This document shows, piece by piece, positions 1 through 6,887 of a DNA stretch of 9,434 bases; position 1 is the stretch's first letter, and the number at the start of each line of letters is the position of its first letter. The DNA lies in NCBI GenBank assembly GCA_018396795.1, contig JAGTRH010000037.1, positions 1-9,434 on the forward strand, written 5' to 3'. Source of the DNA: Candidatus Bathyarchaeota archaeon (GTDB lineage: Archaea; Thermoproteota; Bathyarchaeia; Bathyarchaeales; B26-1). Below the pieces are notes generated by a model that had not been told where the DNA came from, did not search any database, and saw only the letters and a program-made list of their open reading frames with translations. A program made the translations under genes and the position numbers.

Positions 1-40
1 GAAGAGGGGAAATGCATCTCTCCTAGAGCTTGGGATGGAC

Positions 41-48
41 TATTATAG
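41..48 (-). promoter_or_regulatory. Weak candidate TATA box for a gene beyond the left edge
   Basis: The minus strand reads CTATAATA after the dehydrogenase stop. Its centre is about 27 bases before an ATG at 17 (15-17), the same geometry as at purS. Only five codons of any following gene would be visible, so this is a guess from spacing alone. Confidence 0.22.
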
Positions 49-60
49 ACTGCTTATTTT

Positions 61-1098
61 TTACGAAAAATTGATATCTCCAAGAATAGCGGATGGAACT
101 GGCATATCCTTCATTGTCTTAAGTCCTGGTTGGGCATTAACGACTTTTGGTATCATGTTTACGATTATTGCTGCTGTTCCAGCATCGCCATGAATGCATG
201 GCGTTATCTTTTGATAAATTGTAGGAGTACCTTCAATAGTTATTGAATCGTATTCCTCGCTAGCCCCTACGTACGCCTTAAAGGCAAGCGTAACGAGCCG
301 CTTATTGCCTAAAATTCCATGGGCTCTCTGGCTTAAGCCAGCTACTAGGCCGGGTCTAACGCTAATAAAATGGCTCTTTATCTCTTTTTCGGCTATTACT
401 GGCTCAGCTGGCTCCTCCTCGATGCTCTCGAGTTTTAGGCCCAGCGCATCCGCAATCATTGCTATAGACTGCTTAAGCCCAATGTGACCGGTAATTTCAC
501 CTCTAGCTATTTTCTCTTTAAATTCTTCAACCCTCAATCCTGCACCAATTTTGATCTGGAAGGATAATCTACGCTTAGCAGCGTCTATAATCCTCTCTAC
601 ATATATGTGTTTGACATCCTGGCATACAGCTGTTAGAGTTATTACGAGCGTATCCATAAGAAAGCCCGGATTTATTCCAGTTCCAAGGACAGTAACCCCA
701 TATTTTTTTGATAACTCATCAATATTCTTTGATAACTCATCACTCACAACGTAGGGATATGACAACTCCTCACATGTGGATATAACATTTAAGCCCCGCT
801 TGATCAGTTCGACTATCTGCGGATAAGCCCTCTCTAGATAAGATGTAGTTGCATGTATGGCAACATCCCCCGCAATATTTAATTCGCCGATGTTCCCAAG
901 AACTGGTATACCCAGTCTTTCTTTAAGCCCAAGAACCTCACTAAGATCCTTACCAACCTTCTTTGGGTCTGGATCCACAGCTCCAACGATTCTTATCCAA
1001 TTTCTTTTCAGCAGAAGCTTGGCAATCTCGCAGCCTATGGCACCAACGCCAATCAATATAACCCTAACTTTCGAGTCCATATGTCCACGTTTACCCAA
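61..1098 (-). CDS. NAD(P)-dependent dehydrogenase of the 2,4-diaminopentanoate dehydrogenase-like family (DapB-type N-terminal fold)
   Basis: The protein has 345 residues and is probably cytosolic. The N-terminus is a Rossmann fold with a GVGAIG dinucleotide loop at residues 17-22 and an acidic end of beta-2 (VDPDP, 41-45), which favours NAD(H). A dihydrodipicolinate-reductase-like region follows, with ATTS near 83-86, STCEE near 107-111 and the signature TGINPGFLMD at 140-149. The C-terminal half carries CIHGDAGTAA (301-310) and ends with DMPVPSA, both typical of the family that includes clostridial 2,4-diaminopentanoate dehydrogenase. That enzyme acts in ornithine fermentation, but no ornithine mutase or thiolase gene is visible here, so the substrate is unknown. 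The start is a TTG with GGAGGTG five bases upstream and an in-frame TGA immediately before it. The ATG six codons later (1080) is too far from that site. The gene lies 47 bases after the SIS gene and is probably in the same transcript. The family call is firm; the exact function is not. Confidence 0.8.
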   Translation of the reverse strand: MGKRGHMDSKVRVILIGVGAIGCEIAKLLLKRNWIRIVGAVDPDPKKVGKDLSEVLGLKERLGIPVLGNIGELNIAGDVAIHATTSYLERAYPQIVELIKRGLNVISTCEELSYPYVVSDELSKNIDELSKKYGVTVLGTGINPGFLMDTLVITLTAVCQDVKHIYVERIIDAAKRRLSFQIKIGAGLRVEEFKEKIARGEITGHIGLKQSIAMIADALGLKLESIEEEPAEPVIAEKEIKSHFISVRPGLVAGLSQRAHGILGNKRLVTLAFKAYVGASEEYDSITIEGTPTIYQKITPCIHGDAGTAAIIVNMIPKVVNAQPGLKTMKDMPVPSAILGDINFS

Positions 1099-1103
1099 TC
1101 AGC

Positions 1104-1110
1104 CACCTCC
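1104..1110 (-). promoter_or_regulatory. Ribosome binding site GGAGGTG deciding a TTG start
   Basis: On the minus strand GGAGGTG lies five bases upstream of TTG at 1098. It is a near-perfect complement to the archaeal 16S rRNA tail. It selects TTG over the in-frame ATG at 1080. Confidence 0.75.
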
Positions 1111-1145
1111 AAATAATCAATTTACCGCGCGACCTCTGCACGTTA

Positions 1146-2381
1146 TTAAGCTATAACCTTAAATTGCTTTAGATTTTTATATGCATCGTAATCGTAGACT
1201 TTCACTCCTTTAACGACTCGCGTTATTACACCCTTCTCGCTTGGGTTATCCGGTTTTAAGCCCATATTAAGCGATTTGAATAATCCTAGAAGCTGACCAA
1301 ATATCACGTCGACTATTGGTCTGCAGTAATCTGGGATTTCATATATTCCGCCACCAACATCGATCACGTAGTCAACGTAGCGCTCAACACATTCTTTTAT
1401 TCCGCAGCAAACGGCAACTTTCTTTAGGCCTAAGCCCTTACTATGCAGATCCTCCATAAGGTCGATTTCATATTGCCTAATAAACGGGTTGTATGAGACA
1501 TAATATACAACAATAGTTTTATCGTCTATAGCAACCTCAGGACCATGTCTAACGCCAAGATAGGAATCAAACTTGCATATGATTCGACCCGCAGTTAACT
1601 CTTGGAGCTTCAAGTGTGACTCAACGGCACACCCATATAATGGGCCAGTGCCAAGAAAGAAAGCCCTCTCAAAATCCAGCTCCGCTATCTCCTCGATCAT
1701 GCTAGAGTATTCTCTAAGCATTCTTTCAGCGGCCTCTGAAGCGAGACGGATTATTTTTTCATACCAATCTATTTCTCGTATATACGCTAAGAATTGAGCT
1801 GTCATTAGCATTGTTGTAAATGAGGATGTCATTGCAAGCCCTTTATCGTTAGTCTCTTCCGGGAGTATTATTCGAAGAACATTATTTTCACCTCTGTCTT
1901 CACCTTTACTTCTCAGATATGTAAGTCTACCATGTCTATTACATGTAATAATTATGTGGGAAATTCTCTCGCAGATCTTGTCGGCTAAGAGAAAAGTTCC
2001 CAAGATTTCTGGGCTTTCACCTGATCTAGAGAAGTAAAGCATTGTTGTATCTAAATGCTTGAGAAGAATCGATTCAAAAGAGGTTACAATCTCTGTGCAT
2101 GCTCTTGACTCAACATCTACATACCATATTCTCCTTAAGAGATCTTCGCAAGATAGGCCAATAAAGTGTGATGAACCAGCGCCTGAGAGAATTACTCTTC
2201 CATTTCTTTTTGATAGAATTCTATCTTCAATAAAATCCCTTATCTCGCTCCATTTGCTCCTTAGAAGCTTATAGCTTTCAATCCACAATTTTGGTTGAGA
2301 TAATATTTCTTTCGGCGTATGTTTAATACCTCTAATCTCGAGCTCCCTATCTGAAAGAGATGTCAACTTAAGGAGATTCAT
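1146..2381 (-). CDS. Double-SIS-domain sugar isomerase/deaminase, AgaS family
   Basis: The protein has 411 residues and two SIS domains, close to the usual AgaS length of about 385-400. The first domain has the phosphosugar loop GAGSS (67-71) and SRSGESPE (118-125), followed by the family-typical KGLAMTSSFT (180-189). The second has GTGPLYG (244-250), AGRI and VRHGPEVAIDD (277-287). The tail PDNPSEKGVITRVVKGV (377-393) matches how AgaS proteins end. In bacteria AgaS converts galactosamine-6-phosphate to tagatose-6-phosphate plus ammonia; related archaeal SIS proteins act on glucosamine-6-phosphate. A PfkB kinase gene ends 25 bases upstream, which fits a tagatose/fructose-phosphate kinase partner. 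The ATG start is preceded by GGTG seven bases upstream. No signal peptide or membrane segment is seen, so a cytosolic enzyme is expected. The fold and family are well supported; the substrate is inferred. Confidence 0.82.
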   Translation of the reverse strand: MNLLKLTSLSDRELEIRGIKHTPKEILSQPKLWIESYKLLRSKWSEIRDFIEDRILSKRNGRVILSGAGSSHFIGLSCEDLLRRIWYVDVESRACTEIVTSFESILLKHLDTTMLYFSRSGESPEILGTFLLADKICERISHIIITCNRHGRLTYLRSKGEDRGENNVLRIILPEETNDKGLAMTSSFTTMLMTAQFLAYIREIDWYEKIIRLASEAAERMLREYSSMIEEIAELDFERAFFLGTGPLYGCAVESHLKLQELTAGRIICKFDSYLGVRHGPEVAIDDKTIVVYYVSYNPFIRQYEIDLMEDLHSKGLGLKKVAVCCGIKECVERYVDYVIDVGGGIYEIPDYCRPIVDVIFGQLLGLFKSLNMGLKPDNPSEKGVITRVVKGVKVYDYDAYKNLKQFKVIA

Positions 2382-2406
2382 ATAGATACACCATAAGTGT
2401 GCACAT

Positions 2407-3345
2407 TCATCGTTCAGTGAAGGCTAAACTTTCCTTAATAAACCTTAGAGTTTCTTCTTCGGTTATCTTTCCTTCCGCTCCGCCAATATAAAGACATGAA
2501 AGTGCTCCAACCGCGTTCGCAAATCTTATAGATTCCTCGAAGCCTTTGCTTTTATGCACAAAATAGTATATGAACCCAGCGTCAAAAGAGTCTCCAGCGC
2601 CAGTTGTGTCCACAGGTTTTATCTTGAAGGCTTTTATGCTCACCACTTCGCCATCAAGCATACCAATAGCACCGCGGCTGCCACATTTCACGACGATAGT
2701 CCTTACCTTTAAACCGATCTTTCTCAGGGCTTCTATTGGGTTTTCTAGCCTAGTTATTCCGGTTATTTCACTATCATTTGGTAAGAAAATATCGACATGC
2801 TCCAGTATATCCCATATATGGTTGTATTTTCCTTCGGGATCGCACTGGGGATCTAGGGATGTAATCAACCCGATTCTTTTTGCCTCAGCAAATATTTTGC
2901 TGAGGGCAATAAGTAGTTTCGGCTGCAGATATATTGATGAAACATGCAGATGATCATATTCTTTGAATATTTCGGTTTTAATGTCAGAAGGTTCGAGCGC
3001 ACCTATACTACCCATAAATGTTATTAACGCCTTATTCTCCGGATAGGTAAGCGAAACCGTTACGCCAGTTTTAAGTTTATCCTCAACAATAACCCTGCCA
3101 ATCCCAACACCATTCTCCTTGAGTGTATTTAGAACTATCATCCCATTCTCGTCTCTTCCGATTTTTCCGATAATATCTACCTTAGCACCCAGCTGAGATA
3201 ATCTGCAGGCGAATATTGACGCTGAACCGCCTAGCAGTGTTCTAATATCTTTACATAGTATCTCCCGTCCAAGCTCAGGGAACTCCGTCATCCCGCTTAT
3301 TATCACATCAACGTTTAAGTCCCCTATGACAAGAGTTTTCTTCAA
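2407..3345 (-). CDS. PfkB-family carbohydrate kinase
   Basis: This 312-residue protein is of usual length for the ribokinase/PfkB fold. The N-terminal signature GDLNVDV is at 8-14, the GGSA substrate loop at 39-42, and IGRDENG at 62-68. Toward the C-terminus, DTTGAGDSF at 246-254 forms the anion hole and includes the catalytic base D252. It should phosphorylate a sugar, sugar phosphate or nucleoside with ATP in the cytosol. Motifs alone do not give the substrate. The AgaS-like gene directly downstream (25-base gap) suggests a ketose phosphate such as tagatose-6-phosphate. The purQ gene 30 bases upstream leaves a nucleoside kinase as the main alternative. The start is TTG with GGGTG six bases upstream and an in-frame TAA two codons before. 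The next ATG is at residue 19, inside the fold, so it is not a likely start. Confidence 0.87.
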   Translation of the reverse strand: MKKTLVIGDLNVDVIISGMTEFPELGREILCKDIRTLLGGSASIFACRLSQLGAKVDIIGKIGRDENGMIVLNTLKENGVGIGRVIVEDKLKTGVTVSLTYPENKALITFMGSIGALEPSDIKTEIFKEYDHLHVSSIYLQPKLLIALSKIFAEAKRIGLITSLDPQCDPEGKYNHIWDILEHVDIFLPNDSEITGITRLENPIEALRKIGLKVRTIVVKCGSRGAIGMLDGEVVSIKAFKIKPVDTTGAGDSFDAGFIYYFVHKSKGFEESIRFANAVGALSCLYIGGAEGKITEEETLRFIKESLAFTER

Positions 3346-3351
3346 TCTTTA

Positions 3352-3356
3352 CACCC
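3352..3356 (-). promoter_or_regulatory. Ribosome binding site for the TTG start of the PfkB kinase
   Basis: GGGTG on the minus strand lies six bases before TTG at 3345. An in-frame stop close upstream leaves this TTG as the only start that keeps the whole kinase N-terminal strand. Confidence 0.6.
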
Positions 3357-3375
3357 TTTAGGTTCATGTGTCAAG

Positions 3376-4185
3376 CTAAAACTTTTTTGCAACGTACTCC
3401 ACCACGGATTCGAATATAAATTTACCATCGCCATATTTTGGAGGTTTACCTATTCTTGTCCAATCAGGCAGCTGCCAACCGTAATAAGCTCTTTCTGGAT
3501 GGGGCATTAAGCCAAATACTGTTCCCTCGGGATTACATATACCAGCTATATCATAAAGGGAACCATTAGGATTCTCCGGAAAACGCCCATTAGCATAGAT
3601 GCCATTTTCATCACAATATCTAAGGATTATCTGTTTATTATCTAGAAGTTTATCCAATTCTTTATCACTCGGCAGAATAAATCTCCCCTCGGCATGAGCT
3701 ACTGGTATTCGGAGAACACGATTTCCAGGTATGATCCATGTGAAGGCACATTTTCCGTTGCTCTCAAGCTTTAAGTAAACCCATCTACACCTATAGCCCA
3801 CTGGAATATTTGTTGCCAAAGCAGCCTCAGGATAATCGCTTATACCATTAATTCCCGGAAGCAAACCAGCCTCCACAAGAATCTGAAAGCCATTACATAT
3901 CCCCAGTATTGGTCTGCCTTCATCTACAAACGCTTTTATTTCACTGCCAATTCTGGCCATAACGCTCTTCGCGAGTATCGCTCCAGCTCTAACATAGTCA
4001 CCATAGGAGAACCCTCCGGGAAATACTAAGATTTGGTAATCAAGCAAAATTTTCCTCTTTGACACCTCATTTAGATGGTATATAAAGGCTTTAGCGCCAA
4101 GATCTCCAAAGGCCCTCTTAGTCTCGGCATCACAGTTTGTTCCGCCAACCCTAATTATGCAGACCCTGATTTCCTTACGCCTCAT
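3376..4185 (-). CDS. purQ: Phosphoribosylformylglycinamidine synthase subunit PurQ (glutaminase)
   Basis: This class I glutamine amidotransferase releases ammonia from glutamine and passes it to PurL, which makes FGAM from FGAR in purine synthesis. Counting from the chosen ATG, the protein has 269 residues. It shows GGTNCD near the N-terminus, GGFSYGDY (57-64), the nucleophile C97 in ICNGFQ, and the rest of the triad H229 and E231 in MPHPER. The C-terminal KPPKYGDGKFIF segment completes the domain, so it looks intact. A longer reading from an ATG at 4224 adds 13 residues without conserved character. The ATG at 4185 instead begins MRRKEIRVCIIRVGG, the normal PurQ start, and has GAGGT ten bases upstream. 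With this start the gene begins seven bases after the purL stop. It is the third gene of purSLQ, probably cotranscribed and translationally coupled. Confidence 0.96.
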   Translation of the reverse strand: MRRKEIRVCIIRVGGTNCDAETKRAFGDLGAKAFIYHLNEVSKRKILLDYQILVFPGGFSYGDYVRAGAILAKSVMARIGSEIKAFVDEGRPILGICNGFQILVEAGLLPGINGISDYPEAALATNIPVGYRCRWVYLKLESNGKCAFTWIIPGNRVLRIPVAHAEGRFILPSDKELDKLLDNKQIILRYCDENGIYANGRFPENPNGSLYDIAGICNPEGTVFGLMPHPERAYYGWQLPDWTRIGKPPKYGDGKFIFESVVEYVAKKF

Positions 4186-4192
4186 AAGGCTT

Positions 4193-6580
4193 TCAACCTC
4201 TGGAAAGCGGCTTCCTCCAAGCATCCATTAATGTGCGTACATCTGTATTCACAATAAGCTTTCCATCAAGACCGTAAACTTTAAAGGATTCGTCGCTTCT
4301 AACTTTGCCGATTACCGCATAATAGGTCCCCTTTACAGTCGACTCAAAATCTTTCTTACACTCTTCAGGAACTTCAACAAGAAACCGGCTGTTCGACTCA
4401 GAGAAGAATACATAATCACTTCTACGGATCTCATCTGCTCCTGGAACATTCTGCAACCAAATCTCAAGACCCAATCCCCCAGCGAAAGCCATCTCAGCCG
4501 CGGCTACTGCTAAACCGCCCTCAGAGGGGTCATGGCATGCTCTTACATAACCTTTGTTAATCGCTCTAGCTATTGCCCCAATGTTGCGCTTAGCCTCTCT
4601 TAGCCGAACTTTCGGAACGCTTCTTCCAAGAAAGTTTCTAAGTTTATAATATTCTGACCCGCCCAACTCGGCATAAGTTCGCCCAATAATATATAGTAAA
4701 TCACCAGGCTCCTTCAAATCCATAGAGATAACCTTTCTCACGTCGGGAATAATTCCTATGGCCGTTATTAATAGAGTTGGCGTAACCGGGCCGAGTGGCG
4801 ACTCATTATATAAGCTATCTTTGCCTGATATGAATGGCGTCCTAAAACCTTTCGCAAATTTATAGCACGCCATACAAGCTCTAACAAGCGAACCCAACCT
4901 ATCTGGTTTCTCCGGGTTTCCCCAAACAAAGTTGTCAAGCAATGCTATCCTTCGCCCGCCAACCGCCACATTATTGCGGATAGCCTCATCAATCGCAGAG
5001 GCAGCCATCCAGTAAGCATCAATTTTACCATATTGCGGATTCATTCCACATGAAATTACCACACCTCTCCAAGAGTCATCAAGGGGTTTTATAACAGCTG
5101 CATCGCTCGGTCCACTATTTTTTCCACAGAATGGCTTCAGAACAGTATTCCCCTTAACTTCATGGTCATACGTTCTGACAACAGACTCTTTGCTGGCAAC
5201 ATTAGGTGAAGATAAAATTTCCATAAGGCAGTTCGTCAAATTTTCTGGCTCCACGAAAAAAGGCTCTAATAACCTCTGTTTAGTGAATTTGGCGAATTTC
5301 TTAGATTTTGGCGGACTAAAGAGAAACTTTATATCAATCTCAGCAATCATGAAGCCCCTATGAAATATCCTCAAGGTCCCGTCGCTAGTTAATCTTCCTA
5401 TTGAAACCGCTTCAATATCCTCATCTCGGAAAATCTTCAGAACCGTGTTTAAATTTTCTTCTGGAACCGTTAGTAGCATGCGCTCCTGTGATTCTGATAT
5501 ATAAATCTCCCAAGGAGCAATATTTGGATACTTAAGTATGACTCTATCGAGTTCTACATAAGCCCCGCAATTATATCTATGTGCTGTTTCACCTACAGCG
5601 CTTGAGAGTCCACCTCCACCCAAATCCGTTATTGAGGTTGCTAATCCGAGATCTCTTATGGTTATTATGGCCCTTTTGAGCTTCTCCTCTTCAATTGGAT
5701 TTGCTATCTGAACAGCTGGCCTAGAAACTTCCTCAGACTTTTCGGTTAACTCTAGTGATGCGAATGTAACACCATGTATTCCATCTCTGCCTGTTCTGCC
5801 ACCAGCTAGAATGAGGTGATCTCCTGCTCTAGCTCTTTTAGTATATTTGCTTATTGGGAGTATTCCAATGCATCCGCAATAGACGACGACATTTCCAGTA
5901 TAGCTCTCATCGAAGTATATAGCTCCATTAACTGTTGGTATGCCCATGTTGTTGCCATAGCTACCAATTCCAGCAATGACGCCCCTAAAAATGTATTTTG
6001 GATGCTTTATTCCAGGTGGAAGCTTATTAAAATCGTAGTCTAACGGTCCGAAGCCTAGCACGTCTGTGCATGCTATTGGATCAGCCCATACTCCAAGTAT
6101 ATCTCTAATCACTCCTCCAACCCCAGTTGCAGCTCCACCAAAGGGCTCTATGGCCGAAGGGTGGTTATGGGTTTCGACCTTAACGGCTATTCCATAGTCA
6201 CCCTCAAATTGGACTATTCCGGCGTTATCCTCGAAGACTGAAATGCACCATGGCATATTAAGCTCATGCGTTGCTCTAGCTATAAATGTCTTGAAAAGCG
6301 AGTTAATCTCTCTTCCATCTTGAAGGACAACTATACCTTTGAATGTTTTATGGTAGCAGTGCTCGCTCCAAGTTTGCCCAAGCGTCTGCAACTCAACATC
6401 AGTTGGATTTCTATGCTTCTCCATGAAATAGGCTTTTATGGACTTCATTTCCTCAAGATTTAGGGCTAAGCCCATCTCCTCGCTTACTTTAACAAGATCC
6501 TCATCGTTTGCCTCAATTATATTAACCTCATAGAGCTCAAATGGTAGATCCCTTCTTCTGATATATAGTTGTCTATTCAT
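4193..6580 (-). CDS. purL: Phosphoribosylformylglycinamidine synthase subunit PurL
   Basis: This is the ATP-dependent synthetase subunit that converts FGAR plus ammonia (from PurQ) to FGAM, working as a complex with PurS and PurQ. The protein is 795 residues, of small-PurL type and somewhat longer than the B. subtilis protein. Counting from the chosen ATG, QTWSEHCYHKTF (69-80) holds the active-site His. ETHNHPSAIEPFGGAATG (136-153) is the nucleotide and metal loop. GGRTGRDGIHG (260-270) and DLGGGGLSSA (319-328) close the first half. The second half repeats the AIR-synthase-like fold, with SGKDS (585-589) and CHDPSEGGLA (682-691). No gap or disruption is seen. An upstream GTG at 6586 is possible. 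The ATG at 6580 is preferred because it forms an ATGA overlap with the purS stop and lies ten bases from GAGG, against only four for GTG. It sits between purS and purQ in one operon. Confidence 0.97.
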   Translation of the reverse strand: MNRQLYIRRRDLPFELYEVNIIEANDEDLVKVSEEMGLALNLEEMKSIKAYFMEKHRNPTDVELQTLGQTWSEHCYHKTFKGIVVLQDGREINSLFKTFIARATHELNMPWCISVFEDNAGIVQFEGDYGIAVKVETHNHPSAIEPFGGAATGVGGVIRDILGVWADPIACTDVLGFGPLDYDFNKLPPGIKHPKYIFRGVIAGIGSYGNNMGIPTVNGAIYFDESYTGNVVVYCGCIGILPISKYTKRARAGDHLILAGGRTGRDGIHGVTFASLELTEKSEEVSRPAVQIANPIEEEKLKRAIITIRDLGLATSITDLGGGGLSSAVGETAHRYNCGAYVELDRVILKYPNIAPWEIYISESQERMLLTVPEENLNTVLKIFRDEDIEAVSIGRLTSDGTLRIFHRGFMIAEIDIKFLFSPPKSKKFAKFTKQRLLEPFFVEPENLTNCLMEILSSPNVASKESVVRTYDHEVKGNTVLKPFCGKNSGPSDAAVIKPLDDSWRGVVISCGMNPQYGKIDAYWMAASAIDEAIRNNVAVGGRRIALLDNFVWGNPEKPDRLGSLVRACMACYKFAKGFRTPFISGKDSLYNESPLGPVTPTLLITAIGIIPDVRKVISMDLKEPGDLLYIIGRTYAELGGSEYYKLRNFLGRSVPKVRLREAKRNIGAIARAINKGYVRACHDPSEGGLAVAAAEMAFAGGLGLEIWLQNVPGADEIRRSDYVFFSESNSRFLVEVPEECKKDFESTVKGTYYAVIGKVRSDESFKVYGLDGKLIVNTDVRTLMDAWRKPLSRG
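4196..4200 (-). promoter_or_regulatory. Ribosome binding site of purQ inside the purL end
   Basis: GAGGT on the minus strand sits within the last codons of purL, ten bases before ATG at 4185. It supports that start over the ATG at 4224. Confidence 0.55.
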
Positions 6581-6831
6581 TTCCACGATTCCTCTATATG
6601 GTATTTGTAATCATCCTTAACTGGGTTAGCCAAAAGCCTTCTGCACATCTCTTCAACCTTAGATTTAGCGTCTTCAATAGACTGAGCCTCAAATACTATC
6701 TCATAAACCTTACTAACCCTAACGTATTCAACAGCATAATTCAGTTCTACAAGCGCATCTTTAGTAGTTTCACCTTCAGGGTCAGAGTGACCGGGCTTTA
6801 ATCTAACCTCAACCCTAGCAATGTATCTCAT
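6577..6831 (-). CDS. purS: Phosphoribosylformylglycinamidine synthase subunit PurS
   Basis: This small protein has 84 residues, the normal PurS length. It dimerises and docks PurQ onto PurL in the FGAM synthase complex; it has no catalytic site of its own. The sequence shows the usual pattern: a beta strand RYIARVEVRLKPG, a conserved DPEGET segment at 17-22, an alternating strand VRVSKVYEIVFEA, and a C-terminal helix with EEMCRRLLANPV. It is the first gene of purSLQ and overlaps purL by four bases (ATGA). No good ribosome binding site precedes the ATG. A TATA-like box at the distance expected for leaderless mRNA does, which fits the first gene of an archaeal operon. Confidence 0.95.
   Translation of the reverse strand: MRYIARVEVRLKPGHSDPEGETTKDALVELNYAVEYVRVSKVYEIVFEAQSIEDAKSKVEEMCRRLLANPVKDDYKYHIEESWK
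6591..6594 (-). promoter_or_regulatory. Ribosome binding site of purL inside the purS end
   Basis: GAGG on the minus strand lies ten bases before ATG at 6580, the same spacing as the purQ site. It is only four bases before the alternative GTG at 6586, which makes GTG the weaker start. Confidence 0.5.
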
Positions 6832-6854
6832 AGGAATAAAAATGGAGGGTATAG

Positions 6855-6862
6855 TTAATTAA
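6855..6862 (-). promoter_or_regulatory. Candidate TATA box of the purSLQ operon (TTAATTAA)
   Basis: In the 56-base gap between the fucosidase stop and purS, the minus strand reads CTAAAAAG followed by TTAATTAA. The A-rich part could be a BRE and the second part a TATA box. The centre is about 27 bases before the purS ATG, the spacing expected if transcription starts at or next to the start codon. The absence of a purine-rich ribosome binding site before purS agrees with a leaderless message. The box is a perfect palindrome, so its direction rests on the A-rich flank and the gene position. Confidence 0.5.
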
Positions 6863-6887
6863 CTTTTTAGGGTTTTTGTTGCCAGAA

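Noticed and set aside
1..17. A possible further minus-strand gene starting at ATG 15-17 (MHFPS...).
   Set aside because: Only five codons are visible, and AGGAG is just two bases from the ATG. The upstream TATA-like box is listed at low confidence, but the gene itself cannot be supported.
707..742. A 15-base direct repeat (TTTGATAACTCATCA) with a 21-base period inside the dehydrogenase gene, encoding two DELSK heptads.
   Set aside because: As I recall related proteins, they have a similar helix of ELxxxIDELxKK type here, so it is most likely an ordinary helical heptad with matching codons and not a fresh duplication or a regulatory repeat.
2570..2953. A plus-strand open frame of 127 residues.
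   Set aside because: It is antisense to the PfkB kinase gene, including its catalytic motif, and resembles no family I know.
6832..6850. A short T-run (TTTTT on the minus strand) before purS as a terminator for the fucosidase.
   Set aside because: It is a single run of five within the likely purS leader or promoter, with no hairpin, and too weak to call.
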